NCBI GenBank assembly: GCA_015067665.1
Contig: SVLZ01000003.1
Coordinates: 1-64,000, forward strand
Source: Oscillospiraceae bacterium
Lineage (GTDB): Bacteria; Bacillota; Clostridia; Oscillospirales; Oscillospiraceae
Length of the DNA: 64,000 nucleotides
Reading direction: 5' to 3'
Made by a program: the position numbers and the translations under genes. A model generated the notes under the pieces. It saw only the letters and a program-made list of their open reading frames with translations, made no database searches and had not been told where the DNA came from. Below are positions 1 to 10,280 of the stretch, one piece after another (the first letter of the stretch is position 1; each line of letters opens with the position of its first letter).

Positions 1-2
1 AG

Positions 3-650
3 CTGTTAGAGAGTGATCTTAGTATGTATTCTTCTGTTATGTACGATGCGTCCAGTCTGCCAATGGAGGAAAATATTGCAAAAACAAAGGCGTATGTCCA
101 GCGTAAGGGCAACGAAATACTAATCGAGGGTGCTTGCGACGAAATTGTGGATGCCACAGGCGAAGCGCGATGCGAAATTACCGATGCGGATAAATGCGAG
201 CGCTATATGAAGGAAACCGGTGTAGACATTGTTGTCGCCAACTTGGGTACGGAACACCGGGCATCCGGACAAGATCTGCATTATTATTATGATGCCGCAC
301 GAGCCATTCGGGATCGCATTGGCCCTCGCATTTGTCTGCACGGCACATCTTCTGTATCCAACGATCAGATCGGCAAGCTTTTTGACGACGGTATCTGCAA
401 GGTCAATATTTGGACGGCCCTTGAGCGGGACGCGTCTCCTGCGCTGACCGAGTGGACCGTAAAAAATGTAGCGAAGTGCGGCGGCCCCAAGACGGAGCAA
501 AAGCTGATCGACGAGGGGTATCTCACGGAAGCATCCAGGGCGGGCGAAAAATCTTCGCTGCAGCACTTTACAACGACAGCCCGTCAGGAAATCATCTTCC
601 GGGAAATGAAGCAGATCACCCGTGGTTATTTAGACCTTTGGTATCGCTGA
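3..650 (+). CDS. Class II fructose/tagatose-bisphosphate aldolase family protein, 5' end outside window
   Basis: Frame is open from position 3 upstream of the listed ATG; contains SSVMYDASSLPMEENIAKTKAYV and GICKVNIWTAL typical of class II aldolases. Confidence 0.8.
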   Translation: MLESDLSMYSSVMYDASSLPMEENIAKTKAYVQRKGNEILIEGACDEIVDATGEARCEITDADKCERYMKETGVDIVVANLGTEHRASGQDLHYYYDAARAIRDRIGPRICLHGTSSVSNDQIGKLFDDGICKVNIWTALERDASPALTEWTVKNVAKCGGPKTEQKLIDEGYLTEASRAGEKSSLQHFTTTARQEIIFREMKQITRGYLDLWYR

Positions 651-703
651 TCCCTGTTTTTCCTGATCTGACCGTCGGGGATTACCGGAAAAGAAGTATA
701 AAA

Positions 704-726
704 ATCGGTACCTGAAAGATACCGAT
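704..726 (+). terminator. Probable rho-independent terminator after the aldolase gene
   Basis: ATCGGTA...TACCGAT stem, T-run (gttttttt) about 12 nt downstream. Confidence 0.5.
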
Positions 727-751
727 CTTATCCGAATTGTTTTTTTGACGA

Positions 752-994
752 CTATTTGATTTCTTGTTCCAAGGTGTTAAATTCCGGGGTATTAAAGAAC
801 TCTGCAAGGGTGATACCTAAACCGTCACATATCATTTTGATAGTGATAAGCTTCGGGTTTTGACTTTTGCCGTACAGTATGTTCTTGATGCTCGACGGTG
901 GCAATGCACAGATCGTAGCAAGCTTGTTGATACTGATATCATGCTTTCCGCAGAGCTCCAGTATTCTGTTTTTTACAGCAGTGACGGTATCCAT
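752..994 (-). CDS. XRE-family HTH transcriptional regulator (80 aa)
   Basis: HTH pattern ISINKLATICALPPSSIKNILYGKSQNPKLITIKMICDGLGITLAEFF. Confidence 0.85.
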   Translation of the reverse strand: MDTVTAVKNRILELCGKHDISINKLATICALPPSSIKNILYGKSQNPKLITIKMICDGLGITLAEFFNTPEFNTLEQEIK

Positions 995-1045
995 TTGTAG
1001 TCTCCTTCCAAATCTTTGCTGTTAGCATATAAGATTTGGTTTGAC

Positions 1046-1085
1046 ATTATAGGCTATGCGTGCTACTATTAGGCTATGCATAGCC
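1046..1085. promoter_or_regulatory. Candidate operator/promoter of the XRE regulator
   Basis: Perfect palindrome GGCTATGCATAGCC (1072-1085) plus half-site GGCTATGC (1052-1059); minus-strand TATAAT at 1046-1051. Confidence 0.6.
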
Positions 1086-1238
1086 GAAAAAGGAAATGTA
1101 TAGGGAGTGCAGGCTTGCGCATTTTGGACATAAGGCGCGACGCAGCATAAATAAAAAAGTTCTTATTAAGGCAATTGTGGCTGTTCTGAAAATGGAAGGT
1201 CGGGATTGCTGTGCTGCGGATAAGTCACCAAATTACGG

Positions 1239-1267
1239 TTGCTTTTTTCGTTTATTTAGTATATAAT
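1239..1267 (+). promoter_or_regulatory. Sigma-A-like promoter of the ABC/glycan operon
   Basis: TTGCTT, 17 nt, TATAAT. Confidence 0.55.
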
Positions 1268-1377
1268 CCTATTGTGCAATCTCCATAAATTTTGGTGGAG
1301 CCCTCGTAAAAATTTTGTTCAATTAAGCGTTACATAGTCTTTCATAAGCTTATTTTCTGGGAGGAGCATTATTTATA

Positions 1378-3090
1378 ATGGCAAATGTAGAAAAAAAGGC
1401 ATTGAAGCTCGAGGAAAAGAATGCAAAAATCAGAGCCAAGGCTTTGGAAGAGCAGAGAACCAGAGTGTATAATCAGATGGTTGCTGCGCAGAAGCGCAGC
1501 AAGAAGCAAAAGAAGATTGCGCCAAAGGAAGCGTATATCTCCCTTCAGAATATCAATAAAATATATCCCAATAAGGTGCAAGCGGTTTTTGACTTTAACT
1601 TGGACATTAAGAAAAACGAGTTTATTGTTTTTGTCGGCCCTTCCGGATGCGGAAAGTCTACCACCCTTAGAATGATTGCTGGTTTGGAGGATATTACCGG
1701 CGGCGATTTGTATATCGACAATGTGTATGCAAATGATTTGCAGCCTAAGGACAGAGATATCGCAATGGTATTTCAGTCCTACGCACTTTATCCCCATATG
1801 TCGGTTGCGGGCAATATGTCCTTCGGTCTGAAGATCAGAAAGGTTCCTACCCTGATGAAGGATAAGGAAGGGAATCCCGTTCTGAAAATCAACAAAAAGC
1901 TGATTGGCGACCACCGCAAGGAGCTCAAGAATCTGAAAGATGTTTTGCAGGAAGCGGAAAATAACGGTGATACTGCAAAAGTAGAAATGTACACAAAGTA
2001 CATTGCGGAGGTAGAGAAGAAGGTAGAATATTTTGAAACCACCCCGGTTCCGGTATATGTCAACCGTCACATTCCGAAGAGCGAAATATCCAAGCGCGTT
2101 GGTGAAGTGGCCTCCATCCTGCAGATTGACGAATATCTCGAAAGAAAGCCCAAGGCATTGTCCGGCGGTCAGTGTCAACGCGTTGCTTTAGGAAGAGCCA
2201 TTGTCCGAAATGCAAAGGTGTTCTTAATGGACGAGCCCCTTTCCAACTTGGATGCGAAGCTCAGAGTTCAGATGCGAAGTGAAATTGTAAGACTTCACAA
2301 CAAGCTCAATGCAACCACCATCTATGTTACCCACGACCAGACAGAGGCTATGACCATGGCGACGAGAATTGTCGTTATGAACAAGGGATATGTGCAGCAG
2401 ATTGGAACACCGGCAGAAATTTACAATCACCCGGCCAACTTGTTTGTGGCAACCTTCATTGGCTCACCAGCTATGAATTTGTTTGAAGTAGTATATAAGG
2501 ACAATGCTATTCGGTTTGAAGACGGAACGGAGTTTGTTCTGCCCAGCGGCTTTGATAAGCTGATTGATGATTTCTATAAAAATGAGCTTGCGTCCTGTGA
2601 AGCGGAATTGGATAAGCTGGATCGAGACTTTGTTGAAAGAAACCAGATATTGGAGAGTATAGCTGAGCTTCCTCACTCTGGCAAGACAACGGAAGAAATC
2701 CGGGTGAAAAAAGAGGAATTGACCCAGAGATTAAAGCAGGTTGAAATCAGCAACCAGAAGCGTGTGGATTTGATTGACAGGATCAACAAATACAAGGCAC
2801 ACGATTCCTCTGCGTCAAGACAGGTGATCTTTGGCATCAGACCCGAGGACATTTATAATGCAAACGAGTCTGTTTTTGAAGAAGATATGACAGAACCTGT
2901 TGAATTTGAGATTCAGTTGGCAGAACTTATGGGTTCGGAATATTTCATACATACAGATTTTGCGGGCAAGGATTTGGTAAGCAAAATCAGCACGAAAAAA
3001 CTGCTTAATAGCAAAGATAAGATTGCTCTAAGTTTTGACTTATCAAGAGCGCATATCTTTGATAAGGTATCTCAAAAATTAATCAAATAA
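1378..3090 (+). CDS. Carbohydrate ABC transporter ATP-binding protein (MsmX/UgpC-like) with extra helical insertions
   Basis: Walker [40 protein letters not shown]-loop VTHDQTEAM; Lys/Glu-rich insertions. Confidence 0.9.
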   Translation: MANVEKKALKLEEKNAKIRAKALEEQRTRVYNQMVAAQKRSKKQKKIAPKEAYISLQNINKIYPNKVQAVFDFNLDIKKNEFIVFVGPSGCGKSTTLRMIAGLEDITGGDLYIDNVYANDLQPKDRDIAMVFQSYALYPHMSVAGNMSFGLKIRKVPTLMKDKEGNPVLKINKKLIGDHRKELKNLKDVLQEAENNGDTAKVEMYTKYIAEVEKKVEYFETTPVPVYVNRHIPKSEISKRVGEVASILQIDEYLERKPKALSGGQCQRVALGRAIVRNAKVFLMDEPLSNLDAKLRVQMRSEIVRLHNKLNATTIYVTHDQTEAMTMATRIVVMNKGYVQQIGTPAEIYNHPANLFVATFIGSPAMNLFEVVYKDNAIRFEDGTEFVLPSGFDKLIDDFYKNELASCEAELDKLDRDFVERNQILESIAELPHSGKTTEEIRVKKEELTQRLKQVEISNQKRVDLIDRINKYKAHDSSASRQVIFGIRPEDIYNANESVFEEDMTEPVEFEIQLAELMGSEYFIHTDFAGKDLVSKISTKKLLNSKDKIALSFDLSRAHIFDKVSQKLIK

Positions 3091-3104
3091 TAAGGGTGAT
3101 TTTT

Positions 3105-4418
3105 GTGATAAAGAAGCGTAGAGAGTTATCAAAATACAGCACATTTATAACAAGCAACGGCACCAGAAGATTTTATGCTGCACTCATCAATGCGCTCCTC
3201 TTAATTGTGGTAATGTTTGGATCCTCTGTCCTGTGCAATGTGATTTTGTCCAATATCGACAGCTACAGCGCCGAGATGGAAATGACAAATCAAAATAGAA
3301 TTGCATGCTATAAAATATCCGAGGAATCCAAATTATACACCTTTAAGGAAAATGGTGATGGGCAATATGATAATTTGGTTGCTATGGATAAGCTGTTTGA
3401 AGAATATGCCTTGTCTCACATTCTGCTTTCTTATGAAAAATATCCCGAGACCTTCGAGATATACAAAATTCAAGTTGAGAACAGCCTGAATGTGGAAGTG
3501 GCAAGTTATACTTCTGACCAGTTGGCGTATTTCTATACAGAATATGCGACCAAATATGATGTTGTAGACTTTGACGGTGATGACCCGAGGCTTTATTACA
3601 TTAAGCGCATCAAAGATACTTCGCCCAAAACAGATTACTGGGTGTTTGACGAGCGTGGACTGGAAATGCCGGTGCTTAAGGGCGAATTTGCCGTTGATTT
3701 GTACAGATATTTGTTTGGTGGGGAGGAAGATTACCAAACCGGCTTGACCAATTACAATTATTTGGCCACCGGATTCAATCAACTTTGGCAGCAGCAAGCC
3801 GGTGAGCTTAGAAATTCCGAAAGGTATCGTGCGGTTTATGATAAATATTTGGAGCACTATGCAAATTGCTCCTATGTGTTAGATATTGCACATATTATCG
3901 GATATATCGTCTCTTTCGCGATTGTAATGCTTTTGCCGGTGCTGATCACCAAGCGCAGGGAGACCATCGGAAATATTTTGATGAAGATTACGACAATAAG
4001 AAGTGACGGCTGCGAAATGCTGACCTCAGATAAGCTTTTGAAATTGTCCATCGAGCTGTTTTTGTTCCTTCCTATTGTGGCAGTTTCCACCTTCTTCTCC
4101 GGAGGCCTGTATAGCGGTCTATATTATCCGATTATCGTCATTGATGAAATAGGCATTTCGTTTATTAACATATGTTTGTTCTTTTTAATCTTTGCTTTCA
4201 TTAACATAGTAATGAGTGGTATAAAAGAAAAAAGAACCATTACGGATTTGCTGTCCCGCACAAGAGTTTGCGACTTGAGATTTGATTCCCATGTGAAAGA
4301 GTCGGATTCCAAAAGTGAGGGCGAGGGCGAACTGGAAAAGCTTAGACATCAATACAACAGTACTGACGGCTCGTTGTATTTTGATTCTACATGCTTTAAT
4401 AACACAGAAAGGAAATAA
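3105..4418 (+). CDS. Membrane protein, RDD-like, with large extracytoplasmic insertion
   Basis: TM segments at both ends; C-terminal TITDLLSRTRVCD and KRRETIGNILMKI resemble RDD motifs; GTG start after AAGGG. Confidence 0.55.
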   Translation: MIKKRRELSKYSTFITSNGTRRFYAALINALLLIVVMFGSSVLCNVILSNIDSYSAEMEMTNQNRIACYKISEESKLYTFKENGDGQYDNLVAMDKLFEEYALSHILLSYEKYPETFEIYKIQVENSLNVEVASYTSDQLAYFYTEYATKYDVVDFDGDDPRLYYIKRIKDTSPKTDYWVFDERGLEMPVLKGEFAVDLYRYLFGGEEDYQTGLTNYNYLATGFNQLWQQQAGELRNSERYRAVYDKYLEHYANCSYVLDIAHIIGYIVSFAIVMLLPVLITKRRETIGNILMKITTIRSDGCEMLTSDKLLKLSIELFLFLPIVAVSTFFSGGLYSGLYYPIIVIDEIGISFINICLFFLIFAFINIVMSGIKEKRTITDLLSRTRVCDLRFDSHVKESDSKSEGEGELEKLRHQYNSTDGSLYFDSTCFNNTERK

Positions 4419-4426
4419 GGAGGAAA

Positions 4427-5401
4427 ATGAATAAAGAAAATACCTTGCAATTATCGCAAGAAGACTTTATTAGCAAGCCGAAAGCACAGTCATTTTTCAG
4501 CAAATACAAAATTACCTTATTTCTGATGACCTTGCCGGCACTGATATATATCGTAATTTTCCACTATGTTCCCATTGGCGGACTGGTAATTGCTTTTAAG
4601 GATTATGATTCTTTCAGTGGAATCTGGGGTTCCCCATGGACAAGTATGGGAGGTTTCCAGCACTTTGTAGACTTCGTTAACTTGCCGAACTTTGGGGTTA
4701 TTCTTAAAAATACACTGACGCTGAGTGTGCTGTCTATCGTATTTAACTCTCTGCTGCCAATTGTATTTGCCTTATTCCTCAACGAAATCAGAGCACATAG
4801 ATATAAGAGATTTATCCAAACGATTATGTATGCGCCGTACTTTATATCCACAGTGGTACTGGTTGGTATGCTGTTTGCTTTCTTTAACGGTGACAACGGT
4901 ATATTTACAAGATTACTGCGGACCTTCGGGTACGACGGTGGAAGCGTAATGGAAAACCCGGATTACTTCGCAGCTATCTATGTAATCAGTGGTGTGTGGC
5001 AAGGACTTGGCTGGTGGTCGATCGTCTATATGGGCACACTGGCAAATGTCGATCCCAACCTTCATGATGCAGCCATTATAGACGGCGCGGGCAGATTAAG
5101 AAGAATTTTTTATGTTAATTTCCCAGCCATTGTTCCTTTGGCGGTTACCATGTTTATCATGTCCATTGGTAATGTGTTAAATGTTGGATTTGAGAAGGTT
5201 TGGCTAATGCAGCTTCAAACCAATCTCTCGTCCAGCGAAATAATATCCACTTATGTATACAGAGTGTCATTCCCTGATTTTGGATTGCCTCAATTTTCCT
5301 ATGCGACGGCCATTGGCTTATTCAATAGTGCAATTAACATAGTAATTTTGATCATAGCAAACAAGATATCCAAAAAGGTCAGTGAAACTTCGTTGTGGTA
5401 G
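4427..5401 (+). CDS. ABC transporter permease, LplB/aldouronate type
   Basis: LPALIYIVIFHYVPIGGLVIAFKDYD; EAA-like loop DAAIIDGAGRLRRIFYVNFP. Confidence 0.9.
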   Translation: MNKENTLQLSQEDFISKPKAQSFFSKYKITLFLMTLPALIYIVIFHYVPIGGLVIAFKDYDSFSGIWGSPWTSMGGFQHFVDFVNLPNFGVILKNTLTLSVLSIVFNSLLPIVFALFLNEIRAHRYKRFIQTIMYAPYFISTVVLVGMLFAFFNGDNGIFTRLLRTFGYDGGSVMENPDYFAAIYVISGVWQGLGWWSIVYMGTLANVDPNLHDAAIIDGAGRLRRIFYVNFPAIVPLAVTMFIMSIGNVLNVGFEKVWLMQLQTNLSSSEIISTYVYRVSFPDFGLPQFSYATAIGLFNSAINIVILIIANKISKKVSETSLW

Positions 5402-5409
5402 GAGGGTTT

Positions 5410-6273
5410 ATGAACAGAAAATCAACAGGCGGGGAATTGGTATTTGATATTGCCCTGATGATTATATTTGGCATTATCGGACTACTGTTCTTCATACCAT
5501 TTTTGCATGTTATAGCCTGCTCGTTCTCCACTCCCACTGAGGTCGTTTCGGGCAATGTGGGCATATTCCCTGTTAAGTTCAGCCTGGAAGGCTATAAAAA
5601 TGTTTTTGCCAAGGAATCCCTTTTAACAGGATTTTTGAATTCCTTATTCTATACCGGGTTGGGAACGGTGATTCAGGTTTCCTTGCAAATGCTTTGTGCA
5701 TATCCTTTAAGCAGAAAAGACTTTAAGGCAAAGGGAATTATCAATGTTATTCTGGTGTTAACGATGTTTATTTCAGGCGGTATGATACCCACATACATCC
5801 TGATTTCGCAACTGCATATGCTCAATACAATATGGGCAATCATCATTCCTGGCTGTGTGAGTGTATTTAATATCATTGTTATCAGAACTTACATAACATC
5901 CTCTATTCCGTACGAGCTTCAAGAGGCGGCGAAGATTGATGGGTGTGGCGATTTCGGCATATTCTTAAGAGTGATCTTGCCGTTATCCAAACCAATTATT
6001 TTGGTAATGATCCTATATGCCATTGTTGGATATTGGAACAATTACTTTAATGCACTCATGTACATTCAGGACAGCGAGCTGTTTCCTCTCCAAAGAGTAC
6101 TTCAGGATTTGCTAATAACAAATTCCGGTGCGTTGGGAGGCACAGACATAAATGCAAATGAGCAACTTAAATATGTTATTATTGTGGTATCGTCCATACC
6201 GCTTTTAGTAGTATATCCATTCTTCCAAAAGTACTTCGAAAAGGGAGTTACGATTGGCGGAGTAAAAGGTTAA
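5410..6273 (+). CDS. Carbohydrate ABC transporter permease, YtcP/LplC type
   Basis: EAA loop ELQEAAKIDGCGDFGIFLRVILPLSKP; ends GVTIGGVKG. Confidence 0.9.
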   Translation: MNRKSTGGELVFDIALMIIFGIIGLLFFIPFLHVIACSFSTPTEVVSGNVGIFPVKFSLEGYKNVFAKESLLTGFLNSLFYTGLGTVIQVSLQMLCAYPLSRKDFKAKGIINVILVLTMFISGGMIPTYILISQLHMLNTIWAIIIPGCVSVFNIIVIRTYITSSIPYELQEAAKIDGCGDFGIFLRVILPLSKPIILVMILYAIVGYWNNYFNALMYIQDSELFPLQRVLQDLLITNSGALGGTDINANEQLKYVIIVVSSIPLLVVYPFFQKYFEKGVTIGGVKG

Positions 6274-6284
6274 GGAGGTAAAAT

Positions 6285-8012
6285 ATGAAAAGAAAGATTT
6301 TGGCTATTCTGATGATCCTTTGCACCCTTATGTCCCTTGCGGCCTGCGGTGGCGGCGACAAGAAAACCTACGATCCGGACAATTTCTTGCCCAACGGCAC
6401 ACCGGAGAACCCCTATCAGATCGTCAAAGAACCTGTCACAATTGAAATCTTCGCACCTCATAGCGCAGGAAATCCTGACTATGATGAGCTTGTGATGTTC
6501 AAGCATCTGGAAAAATTGACAAATCTGAGATTTTCCTTTACAACAGCAGATACTTCTGCATATTCAAACAGAAGAAGTGCTATTTGGAACGATCCCAACT
6601 ATAGACCTGACCTCTTCCTGTTTAACAATGCTATAGCGGAACAGGTTCAGTTTATGGAGAAGAACTACAATGCCTTTGTTCCGTTTAATGACGCATCCTA
6701 TACAGTGAAGGCGAATTCCACACTTGTTAAGTATGGCGAGAACCTTTCTGTCGGCAATCTGATTGATCAGTATATGCCTAATTACAAGGCGGGGCTGGAA
6801 GCAAACTTTGGCATTGACAAAAATGTTTCCGATGCAACAGAAACCGTTACCTTGTCCAACGGCAAGATGTATGCCACGCTGTCTGTCAATGACGTTTCCA
6901 GAGATTTGACATATAAGATGTTTATCAACCAGCAGTGGATTGATAACCTGAATGATCTGTATTCTTTGAAGTTGCCCAATGCCAACGAAATCAATACGAT
7001 TGAGGAGTATCTCGATGTCCTCAGAGCATTTAAGAAGTACGATGCAAACGATAACGGCGACCCCAACGATGAAGTTCCTGTAACCAGCAAGTCCCTGGAA
7101 TATTTGAGAAACTTTATCATTCAGTCCTATGGATATGTAAGCAACACAATGGAAATTGAGGCGGATGGTTCTAAGTATGTTTATGTTCCTTCCACAGAAG
7201 CATATAGAAAATACCTCCAGACCATTAACACCATGTGGAAGGAAGGCCTGATTGACAATACGACCTTCTCGATCACCACAGATGCCCAAATGGCGCAAAA
7301 GGGACAAAAGAATCAGCTTGGTAGCTTCGTAAGTGCTGCGGCATACATTACCGTTGGTATGGAATATGAAGACCAGTATGTAACCCTCGCCCCCGTTACT
7401 TCCTCTTATTATAAAGGAAACCCCGTTCAGCTTGGTTTTGACTACTTCAAGCCTGACGGAGCATGCATCCCCCAGACCAGTATTTATGTACGGGAAGTAG
7501 CAAGATTGCTTGACATTATGTACAGTGACATTGGTAAGCAATTGATCAGCTACGGTGTTGAGGGCGAAAACTTCACCTGGGACAATGAAGAAAAGACAAG
7601 CTGGACATTCAATGTACCGGAATCCTTTACAGGTACGCAGGAAGACTACAGAGCTACGATTACTCCCAATGTAGGCAGTGCTTCTGCGCTCTATTGGTCC
7701 AAGGACTTTGTAGAAAAGATGAATGACGAAATCATCACCGAGCTCAACAAGATGAGTGCTTCCTATATGCAGTACATCAAGATTCCTGAGCCGGACAAAT
7801 ACGAGTTTACAAGCAGTGAGTATGAGAAAATTTCCAAAATAAAGGCCACACTTGACCCGCAGATTTTGTACATGGAATCCTGCTTCGTTAAGGGCGATCA
7901 GAACTATGATCCCTTCAATGATGCTGACTGGGCAGGCTACCTTACGAGCCTTGAAAGATACGGATACAAGGATTTGGTTGATATTTATAATTCCATGCTG
8001 GATAGAAAATGA
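6285..8012 (+). CDS. Extracellular solute-binding lipoprotein of the ABC transporter
   Basis: Lipobox LMSLAACGGG; position directly after both permeases. Confidence 0.88.
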   Translation: MKRKILAILMILCTLMSLAACGGGDKKTYDPDNFLPNGTPENPYQIVKEPVTIEIFAPHSAGNPDYDELVMFKHLEKLTNLRFSFTTADTSAYSNRRSAIWNDPNYRPDLFLFNNAIAEQVQFMEKNYNAFVPFNDASYTVKANSTLVKYGENLSVGNLIDQYMPNYKAGLEANFGIDKNVSDATETVTLSNGKMYATLSVNDVSRDLTYKMFINQQWIDNLNDLYSLKLPNANEINTIEEYLDVLRAFKKYDANDNGDPNDEVPVTSKSLEYLRNFIIQSYGYVSNTMEIEADGSKYVYVPSTEAYRKYLQTINTMWKEGLIDNTTFSITTDAQMAQKGQKNQLGSFVSAAAYITVGMEYEDQYVTLAPVTSSYYKGNPVQLGFDYFKPDGACIPQTSIYVREVARLLDIMYSDIGKQLISYGVEGENFTWDNEEKTSWTFNVPESFTGTQEDYRATITPNVGSASALYWSKDFVEKMNDEIITELNKMSASYMQYIKIPEPDKYEFTSSEYEKISKIKATLDPQILYMESCFVKGDQNYDPFNDADWAGYLTSLERYGYKDLVDIYNSMLDRK

Positions 8013-8032
8013 TTGGTAGATTGGAGATTAAT

Positions 8033-10264
8033 ATGAAAGGAAAGGCGTTTATATTATTACTTATTGCACTGTTGTTATTTACAGCGTGCAGTAGGGGAGA
8101 TGACCCCGGTAATCCCAGCCAACCCACGATCCCGGACAGTACAGAACAGCCTAGTACCCCGGACGGCACAAAACCTGAGAATGTGCTTACGGATATATTA
8201 GTTTCCTTGTCAAAAACTGAATTTTATGTTGGCGAAGAGGTATTGATGACGATTCAACTCCAGCCTTCGTCTGCAAGTGATAACTACATTATTTCTGTCG
8301 CGGACGAGAGCATTGCGTCTCGTTCCGGAAATAAACTCGTGGGATTAAAGCCGGGCACAACCAAATTAACAGTAAGCAGCGAAGATACAAAAATTGTTAA
8401 GGAAGTAGAGATTACAGTTTTGGAAAGATTGACGAATGTGTCTCAAAATGCATTTCTGAACTCTATTCGTGAGGATGTTTATACGAGACCGATCGTAACG
8501 GATTCTTTTGGTAGCTTTAGCGCCTCAAATAACGGAATTATTAAGGATGACTTCTTATACGAGGTAAAATATCCGGTTCCGGAAGATGGAATTGTGTACA
8601 ATGCTTCCGACTATAATATTACTTCAAATAACAAAACAAACGCGGAAAACCTACGGAATCTCCTTACAAGCCTGGAGGATGTAGAGGGGACAAAAATTAT
8701 TAAGTTCTCCGAGCCGGTTTACTATTTTTCACAGTCCATTGTAGGCTCCAATCTTGAAGATGTCTACTTTGTGGGTGAAAACAATACGAAGTTTATCTAT
8801 ACAGGCTGGTTGACCTATTTCAAGATAACTTCATCGAAAAATATACATATAAATAACATAACCTTTGATATGGATCCGTCTCCTACCATATCGGGAAATG
8901 TGCATAGCGTAGTTTATGAGGATAGCACAAAGGCCACGATCGCCATTGATGTAGATGATAACTTCGATATGACAAATCCTGCTTATGCAAACTGGAAATC
9001 AACAATGTCCGGATCCTACGCAGAATATATATATGATTCTAAGTATAAAACCTATGTTCCGGATAACAATGCCAATCTGTTTTATTCAAACGGTGTAGCT
9101 TCCGGAACAAGCGGAATATTGGATATTGTATATTCACAAAGTGACAAATTGCTTCATATTACTTTATCTAAAAAGTTTGGTGCATGCGCCTACAAAACAC
9201 CTGAAATTGGCAAGCGGGTTGCAATCGGATTTAAGGTATATGAGAGCGCAGGATTTTTGTTCACCGAATGCGAAGATACCTATATGGAATCCGTAACAAC
9301 CTATGTTGCGGCAGGTATGGGATTGCGCACGAATCTCGGAAAGAATTTGTATCTCAATCGAGTGCATTTTGTAAGAGATAATGCAACCAACAGACTTCTT
9401 ACCTGTACTGCCGATATTCTCCACACAGCAGCGCTCAAGGGTGAGTTGATTATTTCCAACTCCTATTTAGAGGGAAGCCACGATGACGCAATCAATGTGA
9501 AAACCTTCTATACAAAAATCGACAGCGTACGGTCAGAGGTTATTGAGGTTGTTCAAACACAATCTGAGGTGATCATTGGTTTTGAGGTTGGAGATGAAAT
9601 AGACATCATCAACCCCACAGGCTTTGCACCGGTGGCGAGAAGAAAGATTGTTGCAATCACAAAGATCGGAACAGTTTATCAATTGACACTGGATGAAAAA
9701 GTTTCCATTCGATACAAAGGCTTCTTGGTAGGCAACCATACCCAGGCAACAAGAATGACGCTGGAAAATACCTTGATCGCTAACAAGCGTAACAGAGGCA
9801 TTTTGTTACAGGGCAGAGAGAGCGTTATTAAAAACTGCACTTTCCAAAATGTTACAATGGGTGCGATCCAGGTGCTTGCTGTTGCTGACTCCTTCAACGA
9901 AGCGATTGCTCCGCAGAATATTGTAATTGAAAACACAAAATTCTTGCAGTGCAATTCTCCCTTAAGAGTATTCTCCTATGATGGATCCCAGCAGTCAACC
10001 ATTGGCGCGATTCGTGATGTTGAATTGCTGAATAACTATTTCTACAGCTGTTACGGAAATGAAATTTACCTCTTGGGTGTAGAGAATGCGACGATCAAAA
10101 ATAATTTGTTCGATTGCTTCTCTAACAAGACGGTTATCAGCGTTAATACATCCGGTAATGTAGCGGTAGAGAATAATTGTACGGTTTCTGCATCGGGCAT
10201 ATCCACAAAATTCCTCTATGTAGATGAAAATTCTATCAATGTAACCGAAAAAAACAATAAATGA
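8033..10264 (+). CDS. Surface lipoprotein with BIG2-like domain and right-handed parallel beta-helix
   Basis: Lipobox LLFTACSRG; VSLSKTEFYVGEEVLMTIQ Ig-like; repeated N-rich beta-helix rungs (VIKNCTFQNV, NATIKNNLFDC). Confidence 0.8.
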   Translation: MKGKAFILLLIALLLFTACSRGDDPGNPSQPTIPDSTEQPSTPDGTKPENVLTDILVSLSKTEFYVGEEVLMTIQLQPSSASDNYIISVADESIASRSGNKLVGLKPGTTKLTVSSEDTKIVKEVEITVLERLTNVSQNAFLNSIREDVYTRPIVTDSFGSFSASNNGIIKDDFLYEVKYPVPEDGIVYNASDYNITSNNKTNAENLRNLLTSLEDVEGTKIIKFSEPVYYFSQSIVGSNLEDVYFVGENNTKFIYTGWLTYFKITSSKNIHINNITFDMDPSPTISGNVHSVVYEDSTKATIAIDVDDNFDMTNPAYANWKSTMSGSYAEYIYDSKYKTYVPDNNANLFYSNGVASGTSGILDIVYSQSDKLLHITLSKKFGACAYKTPEIGKRVAIGFKVYESAGFLFTECEDTYMESVTTYVAAGMGLRTNLGKNLYLNRVHFVRDNATNRLLTCTADILHTAALKGELIISNSYLEGSHDDAINVKTFYTKIDSVRSEVIEVVQTQSEVIIGFEVGDEIDIINPTGFAPVARRKIVAITKIGTVYQLTLDEKVSIRYKGFLVGNHTQATRMTLENTLIANKRNRGILLQGRESVIKNCTFQNVTMGAIQVLAVADSFNEAIAPQNIVIENTKFLQCNSPLRVFSYDGSQQSTIGAIRDVELLNNYFYSCYGNEIYLLGVENATIKNNLFDCFSNKTVISVNTSGNVAVENNCTVSASGISTKFLYVDENSINVTEKNNK

Positions 10265-10280
10265 AAGGAGAGGGAATGAA

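Noticed and set aside
1369-2178. 269-aa minus-strand ORF opposite the ABC ATPase gene
   Set aside because: Lies entirely antisense to a well-supported CDS and lacks recognisable motifs; shadow ORF
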